NCBI GenBank assembly: GCA_905250025.1
Contig: CAJNOJ010000059.1
Coordinates: 289,280 to 353,279, forward strand
Direction: 5' to 3'
DNA: 64,000 nt
Source: Adineta ricciae
Taxonomy: Eukaryota > Rotifera > Eurotatoria > Adinetida > Adinetidae
Shown here: piece by piece, positions 23,962-37,058 of the stretch
Numbering within the stretch: position 1 is the first letter of the stretch
Layout: the number at the start of each line of letters is the position of its first letter
Position numbers and translations under genes: made by a program
The notes under the pieces: generated by a model
Database searches by the model: none
What the model was told of the DNA's origin: nothing
Seen by the model: the letters and a program-made list of their open reading frames with translations, nothing else

Positions 23962-26233
23962 TTACAATGCAGTCACTGTTGAATGTGCGATCGTTTTGTG
24001 AGTAATGTCAAAAGTGACGTATGTCGGTCGTCTAATCACATTCATTGGTATTAAACTGCTTCTTCGACGTCCAGTTGATGCTCGTTTGTTATCACTTAGT
24101 CGACTAGCTGTTGATGTCGTATGTCCACTACTTGATGAACGTCGACGATCGAAGCAACATGGAAAAAATGGAATTTGAGTACGTCGATGACGCCGACTGA
24201 ATTCGAATAATTTGTAATAAATAGTACGAGATAATAGTTTTGCCGAATTTCGAAACTTATTTCCAACGAGACAATAGAAGATAAATGATAAAGCATGATA
24301 CGAACTTTGTAATAGTCGAAGATATTCATCGACGGTATGAAAATGTTTCATTGATATCGGTCGACTGAAAACACACTTGAGAGTCGATTCAATCATTAGA
24401 AAGATATTCGATGGTCCAGTCATAATTAAAAACAAAAGATTGACGGTGATCAATAATTTCGATAAATGATCTTTGGGGAAAAGAGCTGCTTGGTTCAGAT
24501 AACATATATTTCCTATGATCATCGCTGAGCGACGTCGTTGTAAAACTTTGACTATAATGATGAAACTACAAATTAAAGTGATGATAAATGGCAGAATCGA
24601 ATAGATTAACGTATCGACAGTATTCCATGCAACGCAAGTACTTCCTTTGGAATGTAATGTAGAGAAATTCGACATCCAACTCGAACGATAATGTGGGGTA
24701 AGATGAGGATGGATGCTGAACACTGGATAGCGAATTGCACGTCGAATTTGTCGAATGGTAGGATCGATTGGTTCATTACAAGTTTGATTATTTTTCAATA
24801 AACCGTAGTTAAAAAGTAATTGAGCGTCAAAAATAAACAGTGGAATTACAACACAAGTAATAAAGATAATCCAAGTGTTTACCTAATGAAAAAGTGACTT
24901 GTCAATTATGATATTAATTCATAGGCAAATGAAGGGGGACTCAGTTTGATCTCCATGCATGTTTCAAAAGTAATTATGATAAAAGGAATCAGGGAGAATG
25001 TGAATGGGTATAAAAATATTCAATCTTTCCTCCAACCTATGACAAAGAGTGGATTTTGAAGCCCTATTAAGTTTCGGCTTACTTGATGATAGGATCGAAA
25101 CGCGTTATTTCTGTCATGTACCTTTTTAGATTTAGTTCTAGTCGGTGCTATGTACTCATGGCTTTTCGTGACAGTGTCAGTTCGAAAAAACAAATCGGTA
25201 ATGTCAGTCATTAGGACATTGCTTTATATTTCATGACTGCCGTTGAAAAGATAATTTTCTTGACTTGTTATTCTTTTGAAAAGAAAAGAAAGACGCAAAT
25301 ATTAATGATTATCATTAGTTCTGTCTGCAAATGCATCGCAATTTATGCACTACTATTTCTTAATGACGAATGTGGTTCGACATCTCGCGTAGATTTAATC
25401 ATGTTAGAATATCTTGATTAGTATTTAGTTTTAATCATCTCCATTGCGATGTGACACATCTTCGATAGATTTAGTTGTTTCCTTGAACCGTTCTTTTTTG
25501 CACGTTAGTAACCGTTGTTAAACATACCCAGGAAGTCGTCTGATGTGACTCGAGACTGAACAGAGCATGAACACGTTGAATACTTGTTGAAACTAGTTGC
25601 CATGAACAAAGATGGCCGATAAAAGCCACTAGAAATGTGTGGAAACGGCAAAATTCATTGGAAATTATCCGTAAATCATAACCATAGATATTCTTATAAC
25701 GAATCAACACAATTGCCAAGTATAAAATATTCAAAAAGCAAAGAATGCTAAGATTCCGATAAACATTCAATCGACGAAGTTTAGTCGATAATAAAATGAC
25801 AAAGGACACACCATTACCAAAGAGACCAATGAAAAACAGAAGTGCTGTTAAATAATTATAGACATTCGATACTGTCGGTTGAGGAAAAATATGCGTCGAG
25901 TTGATGCATTCAATTGTTTTTCGTATAATATGATAAACACAAAAATAGGAGGCATTCGAATACGAAGCCGCATTTCTTAATAGATATGTACATGATATTG
26001 GTGTCGTTGAATTCACCGTGCACCAACATGCTTGGAAATAATCAGCTCGACATAGAATTAAATTGTTTCGTGCAATGATGAAATCCTAAAGAAGATCTAT
26101 TCTATTGATAATGTCATTCGTGGGATGAGGGAAAACAAAGTTTTAATATTCTCATCTCGGATTCGATCTCTGAGTGTGCAATTACCTTATTTACTGGGAG
26201 AGAATCTGCAGTTGCTGTTGTTGTCAATGCCAT
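23962..26233 (-). CDS. Rhodopsin-type G-protein-coupled receptor, orphan
   Basis: Three exons: 26233-26186, 26085-25528 and 24882-23962, all phase 0, giving about 508 residues. The extracellular N-terminus is Cys-rich with several Asn-glycosylation sites (NST, NAS, NST). TM1 holds the family GN (FFIGLFGNGVSFVILL). TM2-TM3 follow (LSILCFLNILYLAIVLI; FLVAFIGHLCSWQLVSTSIQ). The DRY position reads QRV, a departure from canonical receptors. TM4 starts in exon 3 (NTWIIFITCVVIPLFIF), then a long second extracellular loop, TM5 (LIYSILPFIITLICSFIIIV), TM6 and TM7 ending FIFYCLVGNKFR instead of NPxxY. The cytoplasmic tail is Arg/Ser-rich. The ligand cannot be told; peptide-receptor-like is only a guess. 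The 645-bp intron 24883-25527 holds nothing recognisable. Confidence 0.82.
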
Positions 26234-27001
26234 CGATTTTCAAAAGATCGATATTCTCATGTAGGAAAATGTCCAAATGAATATGTAAAATGTTTGAATT
26301 ATGCTCGCTTTGCTTTTTCTTCTTCCGCTTTAGCTTCACATATTAGTTAATGGAGAATCTCTCTGGAAAATGTCAACAGAAAAACGAGAAAGATAGATAG
26401 AAGAGAAATGACAGTTATGTGGGCTGAAACGTCTTAGTAGTTACTTGCTATTTTTACATACTGTTTGAAGCATTGCACATATGATTGAAAAAAGCCGGAT
26501 AAAATCATTTAGTTTCGACGTGCTTCAGAAAATCATAACACGTAAACGAGAAGTTTTGCATTTTATTGTCAACAGCTATGAGTGGGAAGGTTTAATAAAT
26601 TTCCCAAGAGCTTCTCATGAACATAATTGCATAAAAGGTTTGCTTGTTTTGAATTTAAAAATGTCATTCGGCTGGTGAATGAGAGACGATCTTATAAACG
26701 AATGAGTGAGTATCATAACACGATTTGTCTTCGAACATAGAAAGAAATTGTCGTTTCACTCATCGGTAATTCAGTTATTTGAAAACATTTCTATGCGAAG
26801 TCACCGGATACCGTGTATTCCGTTCGCTGTAGGAGTTAATAAATGATTCTCTGAATTATCGAAGTAAGATAAACAGCAATTTGTTTTGACAAAGGAAAGA
26901 GATGTACTTTGGTGACCTAAGTAATCAACATCACACACTGTTTGTCTTTTATTAACTTAAAAATCATCAATCAATTTAAAAAAATCACGTCTTCACTGGC
27001 T
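26234..27001. other. Intergenic region, GPCR promoter side to esterase D 3' end
   Basis: About 770 bp upstream of the GPCR start and downstream of the esterase D stop. Open frames at 26481-26678 and nearby lack splice support or family resemblance. I see no other feature. Confidence 0.5.
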
Positions 27002-28079
27002 TTATTTGATATGTTCAAATTCTTCCTTGTGGTATTTAAAATGATCTTCGATGAATGTCATAATAAAGTAGTAACTATGATCATAACCTTCATGTTCGCG
27101 GCATTCGATTGGAAACGAGACTTTCTTTGCAGCATCGATCAATCGCTCGGGAAATAGATATTTATTTCGAAAATTATCATCCGAACCTTGATCGATTAAT
27201 ATCGGAGCACGTGTTTTCGGGCCATGATAAGATGCGACAAGTTCAGTTGCATCATACTGCTTCCAAAGAAGTTCATCTTGACCAAAGAATTTTGTAAAAG
27301 CTTTGATTCCCCATTCAACTTTTGATGGATTTGTAATGGGCGCAAAGGCTGAAACGGATTTGTATTGACCAGGTCGTTTAAAATAACTGATTAAAGCACC
27401 ATGACCACCCATACTATGTCTAAAGACGACAACGAAGCATTTCTATGGATTGGAACTTTTGAGATCATATTTACCCGAATATTCCAATGCGATTTACATC
27501 GACATTGAAATTTTTAATGATTAATTGATAAAATTCATCGTTTACATACGAGAACATGCGATAATTTTTCGACCAGGGATTCTCTGTGGCATCAACATAA
27601 TATCCTGCACCTTCGCCGAAATCCCAATTCTCACTATCACCTTCGATTTTACAACCACCTATATACTCGAAAAGGAGATATATCATGATTGGTTCGTCAT
27701 TTTCAGCTTACGAGGACTTGTATCAGGGTTCGCAACGATGAAACCATATTTCGAAGCAAGGCGTTGCACACCGGATTTTGTAATAAAGTTTTGTTCCGTA
27801 CAGGTTAAACCTAAAGAAAACATTCACCTCCAGTTCAAATATGACACATTTCTCAGACAGACCAGAGAGAAAAATCAGTAAAGGTACTTTTTCTTTTTCA
27901 GCTTTCTGTGGAACATAAACGCCGAATTTCATTTTACAGCCAACCGTTTCACTACAACAAACATTGTTCATATCAACTGTATCGATGCTGTTCGCCATCT
28001 ACCTTTCATGATTGTACACGTATTGATAACCATCAAAAGCTTTAAAGCTTTGTTCTCGTGTCAAACCTGTCGCTGCCAT
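27002..28079 (-). CDS. ESD: S-formylglutathione hydrolase / esterase D
   Basis: About 285 residues over five exons, close to the family length. It hydrolyses S-formylglutathione to formate and glutathione in cytosolic formaldehyde detoxification. Family motifs: [36 protein letters not shown] (spliced across 27816-27868), [33 protein letters not shown] and NYRMFSYV. The nucleophile elbow [10 protein letters not shown] is split by the intron near 27420-27473. The Asp and His of the triad fit [10 protein letters not shown] and [10 protein letters not shown]. The first intron (28004 to about 27954) replaces an in-frame insertion ([10 protein letters not shown]) and yields [12 protein letters not shown], which fits the family better. 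Start [10 protein letters not shown] at 28079; stop at 27002-27004. Confidence 0.95.
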
Positions 28080-28467
28080 CTTGAAACGAAAAGAAAAAAA
28101 AACACAGGTAATCATTTACACCGAATGTCGGTAAGTTGTGTTTGGTTTTATTTTCTTTAACATGCAAAATACGATCATAAATAGAAAAGGAACAAAGAAC
28201 ATGAAATACAAAGACTTTTCACCTTTTTCCAGATGTTTGGGGGAGTGATATAATATACACAGACAAAAAAGAAGAAAGTATTGATTTATATGTATAAGTA
28301 TTTATATTTTCATAGTATGCGGAATAAAAATGATTGAGTGATGTTAAACAACAAGCGTTGATGAAACAGATAACTCGAAAGAAGAAATAGAAGAATGACA
28401 ACAGAAGTTGATTATATTATGACTAGAGACAAGAGAACAAAGGAAAAGGATTTATACAAATATTATG
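28080..28467. other. Intergenic region, esterase D upstream / DENND4 3' side
   Basis: About 390 bp, AT-rich, with no plausible coding frame. It should contain the DENND4-like 3' UTR and the esterase D leader. Confidence 0.55.
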
Positions 28468-31400
28468 TTAAAGTTCTAACGAAGAAAATAATCGACGACA
28501 CATGATAGCTGCCAATGGTGGACATCTGTCGAAATCATGGACAAATTGACGTTGTTTATCGTTCAGTTTTTCAAACACACTTGTATATTCACGATCAAAC
28601 GCATCTATATGATAACAAAACATTCTTTTCAGCACGAAAGTATCTTTTGATATGACTTACCAGCGGAGAGTTTTTCTTGACCAAGTGCCACAATGGCCAA
28701 GAAAAGAATCTCACGATACATCGAACGTCGATGAACACGTCGTCGGATTAGTTTCGCTGATTCTCTGATGAATAGTTGAACTGGGTGTGATAGATCACTT
28801 TTCTCAATACAATCCACAATCGACCGTATGACTCTATGAACATACAAGAAAACACATGAATATTTCGTTAGTTTTGCATTTTTTCAATCAATAGTTCGTG
28901 AAAAATCAAAAACTATCATTTGTCATTTGTGTCTATTAAACTATTTACCCATAGGTATTACTATCCAATAAATCGCTAATGCATAAAGAAATTAGTTTAA
29001 AAGAAAAATGAACCGACAATAAATGTCGTGTTTTTCCGATATAATTCATTCTTACTTTCCAGTGATAGTACTATGTTCATCGGTGATCAGTGCATTGGCC
29101 ACAGGCGTGTGAATTCCTTCTAGAAATCAATAATTTATTTTTAAGCGAAAAGCGAGTGTCGTCTCGTACCATAACCATCATGTTCCCATGTTTTATACAT
29201 GGGCTCGGAAATGTCATTATGACTAACGATACTATCCCACATGCAGCGAATGCGTATGGAAGAGATTCCCTCGATGAATTCTTGTCCCAGGACACATTTG
29301 TTTTGTCGTAAACTTGTTCTCGAGTCAGTTTCACTTGGATGCAAAAGCGAGCGTAGAAGCATTTGAAATAAGTGACTGGATACATGGATACGACGGAAAA
29401 ACCAAATCTATTCGATTTGTTCTACAGAATACTGAAAAATATGGAAATGCGCGAACTTACCAAATTCCAGAATAGAATTGGATGTTTATCTTTGAAATCA
29501 GTCTTGAAAAGATCACTATTTTCCGGATCGAGATTTTCAATAATATTCTCTAATTCTTTCCTAAGCACGAGTGGACTTAAATAATGTACCGTAATTGGAG
29601 GCGTCGATAGTTGAAGACGACTAAAGATCAATAGATTTCTAGAGAATGGCATGCATGATGATTTTATATTTACAGTGTTTGTTTCATTTTTTCGATCATT
29701 GACTGTTGAGCGGAAGTATTCGTCGGTGTCATTGGCATCGACTCATCTTTCCTATACAAGTAAATCAACAATAAGCAAGGTAGACTCTTTGTTTCACTTA
29801 CGTTGAACTTTTATTCGTTGAGGTATTCTCCTAAAACATTCAAATCATGAGTTGTATTTTTTCATGACCAACGAATCTATCTATCCCTTACTCGAATACA
29901 GATGATTAAATTAGGAATAGTCTTTTCCTTACAATGAATGCATATTGTGTGCAGCTCCGAATCATCCGGCGACCATCCCTTCATGATTTCTTCATCGTAG
30001 AGAAATCGTGAGCACGATGAACATCGATTACAACTACTGATTTCAATGATTCGTATGGGAGATTTCGAATGATCATCAGTTGGAGTCACAGGGATGGCTA
30101 CACTCGAAGGATCAAGACGTAGAGCTTTAATGTCGTCATGTATATTATTAATATCGAGTCCGTTGATGTTATTTGTATTCAGCGATGAACTATTGGAACT
30201 TTGTTGAGAAATTAAAGATGACATACTTCCACGCAATCGATTATTGTTATTGCTATCTTTGGTTAGGCCTCGTTCTTTAATCAGTGATGAATTTCTCACT
30301 GCGTAGAGACTCTTCGATTGTGATAAAGGTGTAGTCGTGGTTTTGACGGTAATGGATAGATCATTTAAACGATCGATTGCATATGATTTGATAGTGTGGA
30401 ATTTTTTCGGACTGTAAAATGCAGAAATGCCACTTTGATTGAATTTCGCACGTAATTGTGTGATTGATGTTGGAAGATTTAACAACGAAGGAACTTCATC
30501 TTCTTTTTGAATAGTAGATTTAGTTGATGTTGGAATTGTTGGAGGTAAGTTTGCAAATGGTCGATTAATCATTGAAGATGTTCGATTAAGAACTAATGGG
30601 GTTGTTGAAGGAGGAGGAGGAGGAGGTGCAGAAGTTGGATTCAATAAACCCAAGGGATCATTAGCGAGAACCTGCGTTCGAGATGTTAATTCCCATTTAA
30701 TAGGACTGCTTGATTCTTCTTGATTGTCAAGGCAAGAAAATGAACGCCGAGGTGGTTGGCACTGATTGTGTATTTGAGCAGATCGCGGTGCCACTGGTAA
30801 ACGATATGACAACATGCCAAGATCTCCTATTTCTGTATCACTGGCTGTCATCAATATTCCAGCATCACATCGAGCTAAACAATAACAGCGTTAGGAAAAG
30901 AGATAACGAAGGAAAAGTACGAAAAACCTGTTTGATGAGCAATTGATTGAAGCGTGCTGAAGTCAAGTTTTGCAGGCATATCAAATAGGTTGGATATCGA
31001 ACGTTTTTCTGCCGTTTCAACAACATTATTATTGTTGTTATTATTTGTATTGATAATACGTCCTAGTTTATAATCGGCATAGCCATCGACTAATAAACGC
31101 GAGTGAATGTGAAATAGGAAAAAGAGAAAGTTTATCTTTTACTTGATGGAATTTTCTTAAAAGACATCTTTGGAAAGTAGGAACTCTCTGTGAAATCTTT
31201 AAGTGTTCCAGCTAATGTTGTCAAGACGCTCGTGAATGTATCGTCCTGATTAGTTCCATATCCACGATTATCTACAGACATGCATGATCACCACTTCCGT
31301 AGAACAAAATATCAAGCGCACAAACCTTTTAAATTATCTGTTGAGCCAAGTATTTTATTCTGTTGAGCAGACGCGCTTGCCACTGGACCACTGAAATCAA

Positions 31401-34400
31401 CACTCATCGCACCATCGCTATCATCATCCTCGAGAGATGAGATCGATGAACGACGTGCATTCTGTTTATGCCGATAACGATGAGCCGTTTTAAACGCATA
31501 GATAGCGCGTATGACAGAACGTAACGTTGCCCAACGATCTCGTCGTTCCCAAGTTCCTTCATAGACAGCCTATTCAATGACAAGATTATCGATGAATACA
31601 TGTTCACCTTCACATCAACGAACTGACTTTATTATAAGCACCATAAGTGACAGCATTGCATACTACGTGTGTTCTTTTCATGAATGAATAGGTTTTGACT
31701 GCAAGAATCGGATAATTATAGAGGCCGCACAATTGAATGATAACACGAAAACAAATCTCATCAGGATTGGTTAAATGTTGTCGATTCATTTGTACGAGAA
31801 TTTTGTAAGCATAGTTTAGTATATCTCGAGGATTTGTATAGCATTCGATCATCATCGGTAAGTGCATGAACCAAAGGGAATAAACGTTTGATAGTAAACA
31901 ATAAGCCCATTGAGTAGGTTTCTCTTTGTCTTCCCGAGCAATCTATAAGAATACAAACGGTTTTCTAAGTAAAATTATTTCAAATTTCGATTTCAACCAA
32001 TCATTTGCTTTGGACAAGTGAATGGAATTACCTTCTGACATTTGTCTCGTTCCAGTTTCGATCTTTTCACCATTGGGCTATTTGGAACATGTTTCATCGA
32101 CGATGTTTGTGCATGTTCTTGAGGTATTTTCAAGTTATTTGCTTGTTGAGAATGTATTTTATTTCCATTATTTATCATCTTACTCTGTTTACTATCGGGT
32201 TCAGTACATCCATTTGTTGCTGAATGATTCATATCCACAAAGTCTGGCAAGATTAATGTCGTCTTTTCACTCAGAAAGTTCATTGTTGTATCATGTGTAT
32301 CAACTAATGAAACGGTCTTTTGTTTGTTGTTTTTAATACTGGCTTGTATTCGGGCGCAGCAATCGTCAAAAAAGACTAAACTGTAATTGTGATGGATATT
32401 TTCATTCAATAGCGTCGCTTGATTCAAGGTGCTCGATGATAGAAACGACCGTTCTTCGATAAAACGACTAAACATTTGAGTATGTAGGATGTTCGAGAAG
32501 AATTCGGCACTTGATGAGCCACGCGAATGTAGAAAACTGGATGTTTCACGTGAATGTAGGAAATTCTCGAAATTGAATAGATGAGATGCATCCGTTGACG
32601 TTAGATTAGGTCGACCAACGATCGGACATAGATAGTCTTGATAACCGCAAAAGCATGTACACATGAAACGGAGAAATGCATCTCGTATTCGTGTTTCCAT
32701 CCTACGTTCGAGTTGAATGATTTGAATGCGCAATTCGAAATCATTTCGATTTCGTCTTAGACGTGTACGAAGATCGTGTAAACGTTGTTGATAGGTGTTC
32801 ACCACATCCGATTCGATTTCTTCGAGTGATTGTTTTAGAATTTTATACTAGAATTACACGAGAAATTCATTATAAATTCAAACGAATCAAAAGGAATCAT
32901 TACTGGCTTGTCTGGAAACATCTTTACTGTCCAATGTTTTTGTTCTTTGGACCTAAACGAATAGCAAATTGTTTTGATTAATTCATCACAATCGAGAACT
33001 AATCCTTGTAAATCTTACCCTCCAATAATAATATTCGTATCGAGATCAACACAGACAACATCCGCAGGTGGTTCTCGGAAATCGAAGTAACGTGAATCTA
33101 TGCCTACACACATCACACGTGAACGTTTTCAAAATGTAACAAATATTCTTTACCAATAACAAACGGACATGGGGCATTCAAGACATCGCTTAGAGCTAAT
33201 GGGCATAGTGGTATATACGGGCATTGCCATTGGAATGGAAAGAGCATCTGAAAATGAAATCAATTCCAGCAAATGAACACACACGTTTTGATATACTTAC
33301 ACTATTCACAGCTTCGACTACACCAGTCAATACTGTCGATCTTAATGAATGTAGAAGTAATTTCGATTCTAATAGCGCATATAAAAATAAAGTTAAAGTA
33401 TTATCTGTTCCTAAGTTTTTCAATACGTCGACAAAGGATGCGCCATTTTGCGGCAGGCCATTGTCTTCGGAGAGAACAATCAATAATGGTTCATCGTATT
33501 GTACAAAAATTCTCGGTTTTGATGGCGATGGAAATGGTATATTGAAGAAGAAATGCTTTAAATACTGTTCAATTAATGGTATGTCGTCGATTAGTTGATT
33601 ACGAGTTGATGTTGTCATGCCTGACGAAACAATGAGTTGATAAATAGTAAATAGAAATCGTCGAAATGTATCAAAAAACGGAAATCGAGAGAAAAGCACG
33701 ATACATGTCGAGACGTACAAATGATCATTCTCGACTTCTAAACGATTAGTCAAATCACTATTTGCTGCTGGTAATCGATCACCAGCAGTGAATAATTCAT
33801 AGAAGGACATACAAGCACCATATTGTTTCGTATTCGATAAGAGAAAGGTTGAATAAGTTGGCGGAACGCTTTGCAAAGTTACTTTGGCTGGCCATCGTTC
33901 GATAAATGCGCCCATGGGAAAGCAGAAAAGAGACGTTTGCTCAGGAAATACTCGATTTGAACTGTCGTCGGTTGATGGAAATGTGTAGAGTACACGCGGA
34001 CGATATTGAAAACGAGGAGGATATATAACCGACTTTTTATAGCAGAGAAAGACGTTTGAGCCAAGAATTGAGCGATTTAGATTCTTGTTAATTCGATTGA
34101 ACGAGTGTGGAGGAGTTTCACCCTAAAAACAAGACAAATTTCGATGACGTCATCGAAAAATCATTAGTCGATCATCATACTCGGCTTTCAATAATAACAC
34201 AAACATCTGTGACAGCCAATGTGTTACACAAAATTGTTGAAGCTGCTCGTCGATAAGTAATTAACGTTCGTTCTTTACTAAACGCTGAACTAAATATATT
34301 TGCTGGATATCCATGTGGTGTTGTTTCAATCACGGAAACATTCTCCATAACTTTTTCTTTTCCTTCAAACAAAATTCCAATATCTGTGATTGGTGGTTTG

Positions 34401-34717
34401 TCCCTTCCACGACGAATACATAGATACATTTCATGATTTCGTAAGCCACTATAATTCAAATTGGCAGAAAAGTCATTCGGAGTAGTCCATACTGCTTCGT
34501 AACCAGCTGGTGGATCTTCACCATGCATACGATCGATGATGGCCAAGTCCACAATGGGTTGTTGGTGTTGTGGCGTTAGATCATATGATCTCGAAGAGAC
34601 AGACAAATGCGCATCAGTGATCGGTATCGATGTTTGAAGTAATTCATCGAGTTCGATTGGTCCAGTGCTTCCGACCCCAATCAACGCGAAATGATCCACT
34701 AGTCGTTTCTCATCCAT
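28468..34717 (-). CDS. DENND4: DENND4 / Crag-type Rab GEF
   Basis: Large multi-exon gene read right to left. The N-terminal MABP-like region starts [15 protein letters not shown] and contains [20 protein letters not shown] and [18 protein letters not shown] and [12 protein letters not shown] lead into the tripartite DENN domain, with [11 protein letters not shown] (uDENN), the cDENN part around 33196-33600, and dDENN with [16 protein letters not shown] and SRFIEERSF near 32400-32670. PPR-like helices follow ([25 protein letters not shown]). A long Ser/Asn/Pro-rich disordered exon (30854-29877) ends in a Cys-pair motif with [20 protein letters not shown], typical of DENND4. The C-terminal block [20 protein letters not shown] and [14 protein letters not shown] also matches. 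DENND4 proteins activate Rab10 in polarised secretion. Stop at 28468-28470. Small exons near 31000-31300 are only roughly placed. Confidence 0.9.
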
Positions 34718-35238
34718 TCATTCTGAATCTAAAATAATCAATGATTTGTCTTTGTTAGGTCTCACTTTCATTCAATACGATCGAACGAAAGAAAAAAAAA
34801 TGAGAGTGTGAAAATCAATCCTGAATAAAATAAAATAGAGACGAAAACGAAAAAAGATAAAAAAATATGTAGCGGATCGAATAACATCACACAGTTTGTA
34901 AGTGTGCTCGTAAAACACATAGGAAAAGGAAGAGAGAACAAAAAGAATTGATTTCGTTATTTTTTCCGATTTTTCAACAGATATGTCGAGCAACGGTTAA
35001 TCAATCGCGAAAGAAAAGAAAAGAAAAGATCGAGACAAAATAGAGAAAATACAGGACTATAAAAATGCTCTTTCGCCGTTGACAATCGCACTGTTTCACA
35101 TCGTACAATCATTTGAAATTTTTCTGAAAAAAGACAATACGAAAAAAGATGATTTAGAAGAATCAACTCGTCTTTTACCTGTTTACATTAGGAAGGACTT
35201 TGTACACAGAACAAGTTGAATCGGTAATCATTACGACA
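34718..35238. other. Spacer between DENND4 start and UBE2W stop
   Basis: About 520 bp, purine-rich on the + strand (AAAGAAAAG repeats near 35010). It carries the DENND4 5' leader and the UBE2W 3' UTR. No gene seen. Confidence 0.55.
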
Positions 35239-36384
<1,146 letters not shown>

Positions 36385-36785
36385 GAATTCAATCTATAAA
36401 GTACAAAAATAATTGTTTTCTCTTAATTCTCTCGAGTTTGGCCTAGTGTGGTAGATGATTCATCTGAAATAGCAAATAATCTAATCATTTTTCGTTCGAT
36501 GTCGATAGACAGGATTAGAACTTGAAGTATTATTATTTGCCAAAAAAAGCAGTTAGCTGTTTAAACAAAAATTTAAAAAAAAAACAATTAAAAAAGACTC
36601 ATTCAGATAAAAACACATAGATTTTGAAATCATTCGAAGAACAGAAAAATTAACATGTCGCATTTAGAGATTCATTTACAAAATAAACAGAGAAAAAAAC
36701 ACACGGTGGATATTCCCTATCACAGCACGAACAACAGCGTTATGTACAACAACGTTTATAGTGCTTCTATAGCTAAGAGTTGTGT
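36385..36785. other. Spacer between UBE2W and PKI-like gene
   Basis: About 400 bp, AT-rich with A runs near 36570-36595. It contains the UBE2W leader and PKI-like 3' UTR. No gene seen. Confidence 0.55.
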
Positions 36786-37058
36786 TTAGTGTTGGATCGA
36801 CATGGATTTCAGTCGCGGTGCAATGTTATCCACATCAGAAGTAGAATTCGTAACACTAACTAGAAGAAATAACGCTAGCGCGAGAAAGATAAACGATGAA
36901 AGAGATTTACCTTGGGAAAGCTGATCACTGAAATCGCCCAGAGCATTTCGTCGACCTGTTCGCCGTGCGGCTTGGAACATCTTCATGTCATCCTCGGCCG
37001 ACATTGAATTTGGTGATTGTTCAGCTGTATTATTGTCAGTTTTTGGTACTGCACTCAT
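36786..37058 (-). CDS. PKI: PKI-type inhibitor of cAMP-dependent protein kinase
   Basis: Two exons separated by a 51-bp intron (36862-36912) encode about 73 residues, the size of vertebrate PKI (75-78). Residues 28-40 read FQAARRTGRRNAL. This keeps the PKI pseudosubstrate pattern: Phe eighteen bases upstream of the first Arg pair, then R-T-G-R-R-N-A with a hydrophobic P+1 residue. PKI binds the free catalytic subunit of PKA as a pseudosubstrate (Ala in place of Ser/Thr) and exports it from the nucleus. The C-terminal part DVDNIAPRLKSMSI resembles the PKI nuclear export region (LALKLAGLDI), with weaker hydrophobic spacing. A continuous frame through the intron also exists but would insert a hydrophobic stretch unlike PKI. 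Confidence 0.85.
   Translation of the reverse strand: MSAVPKTDNNTAEQSPNSMSAEDDMKMFQAARRTGRRNALGDFSDQLSQGKSLSSFIFLALALFLLVSVTNSTSDVDNIAPRLKSMSIQH

Noticed and set aside
25020..25211. Frame in the long GPCR intron
   Set aside because: The flanking exons join perfectly in phase 0 (TTSW to VNTW), and the frame shows no membrane segment or family feature.
27954..28003. In-frame insertion [10 protein letters not shown] in esterase D
   Set aside because: Good donor and acceptor flank it, and its removal restores the conserved spacing before GCKMKF.
34772..35166. Two minus-strand frames between DENND4 and UBE2W
   Set aside because: Phe/Ser/Tyr-rich translation of purine-rich DNA, with no resemblance to a protein family.
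36862..36912. Membrane helix in the PKI-like protein (FIFLALALFLLV)
   Set aside because: It is the translation of a 51-bp GT..AG intron; PKI proteins have no membrane segment.
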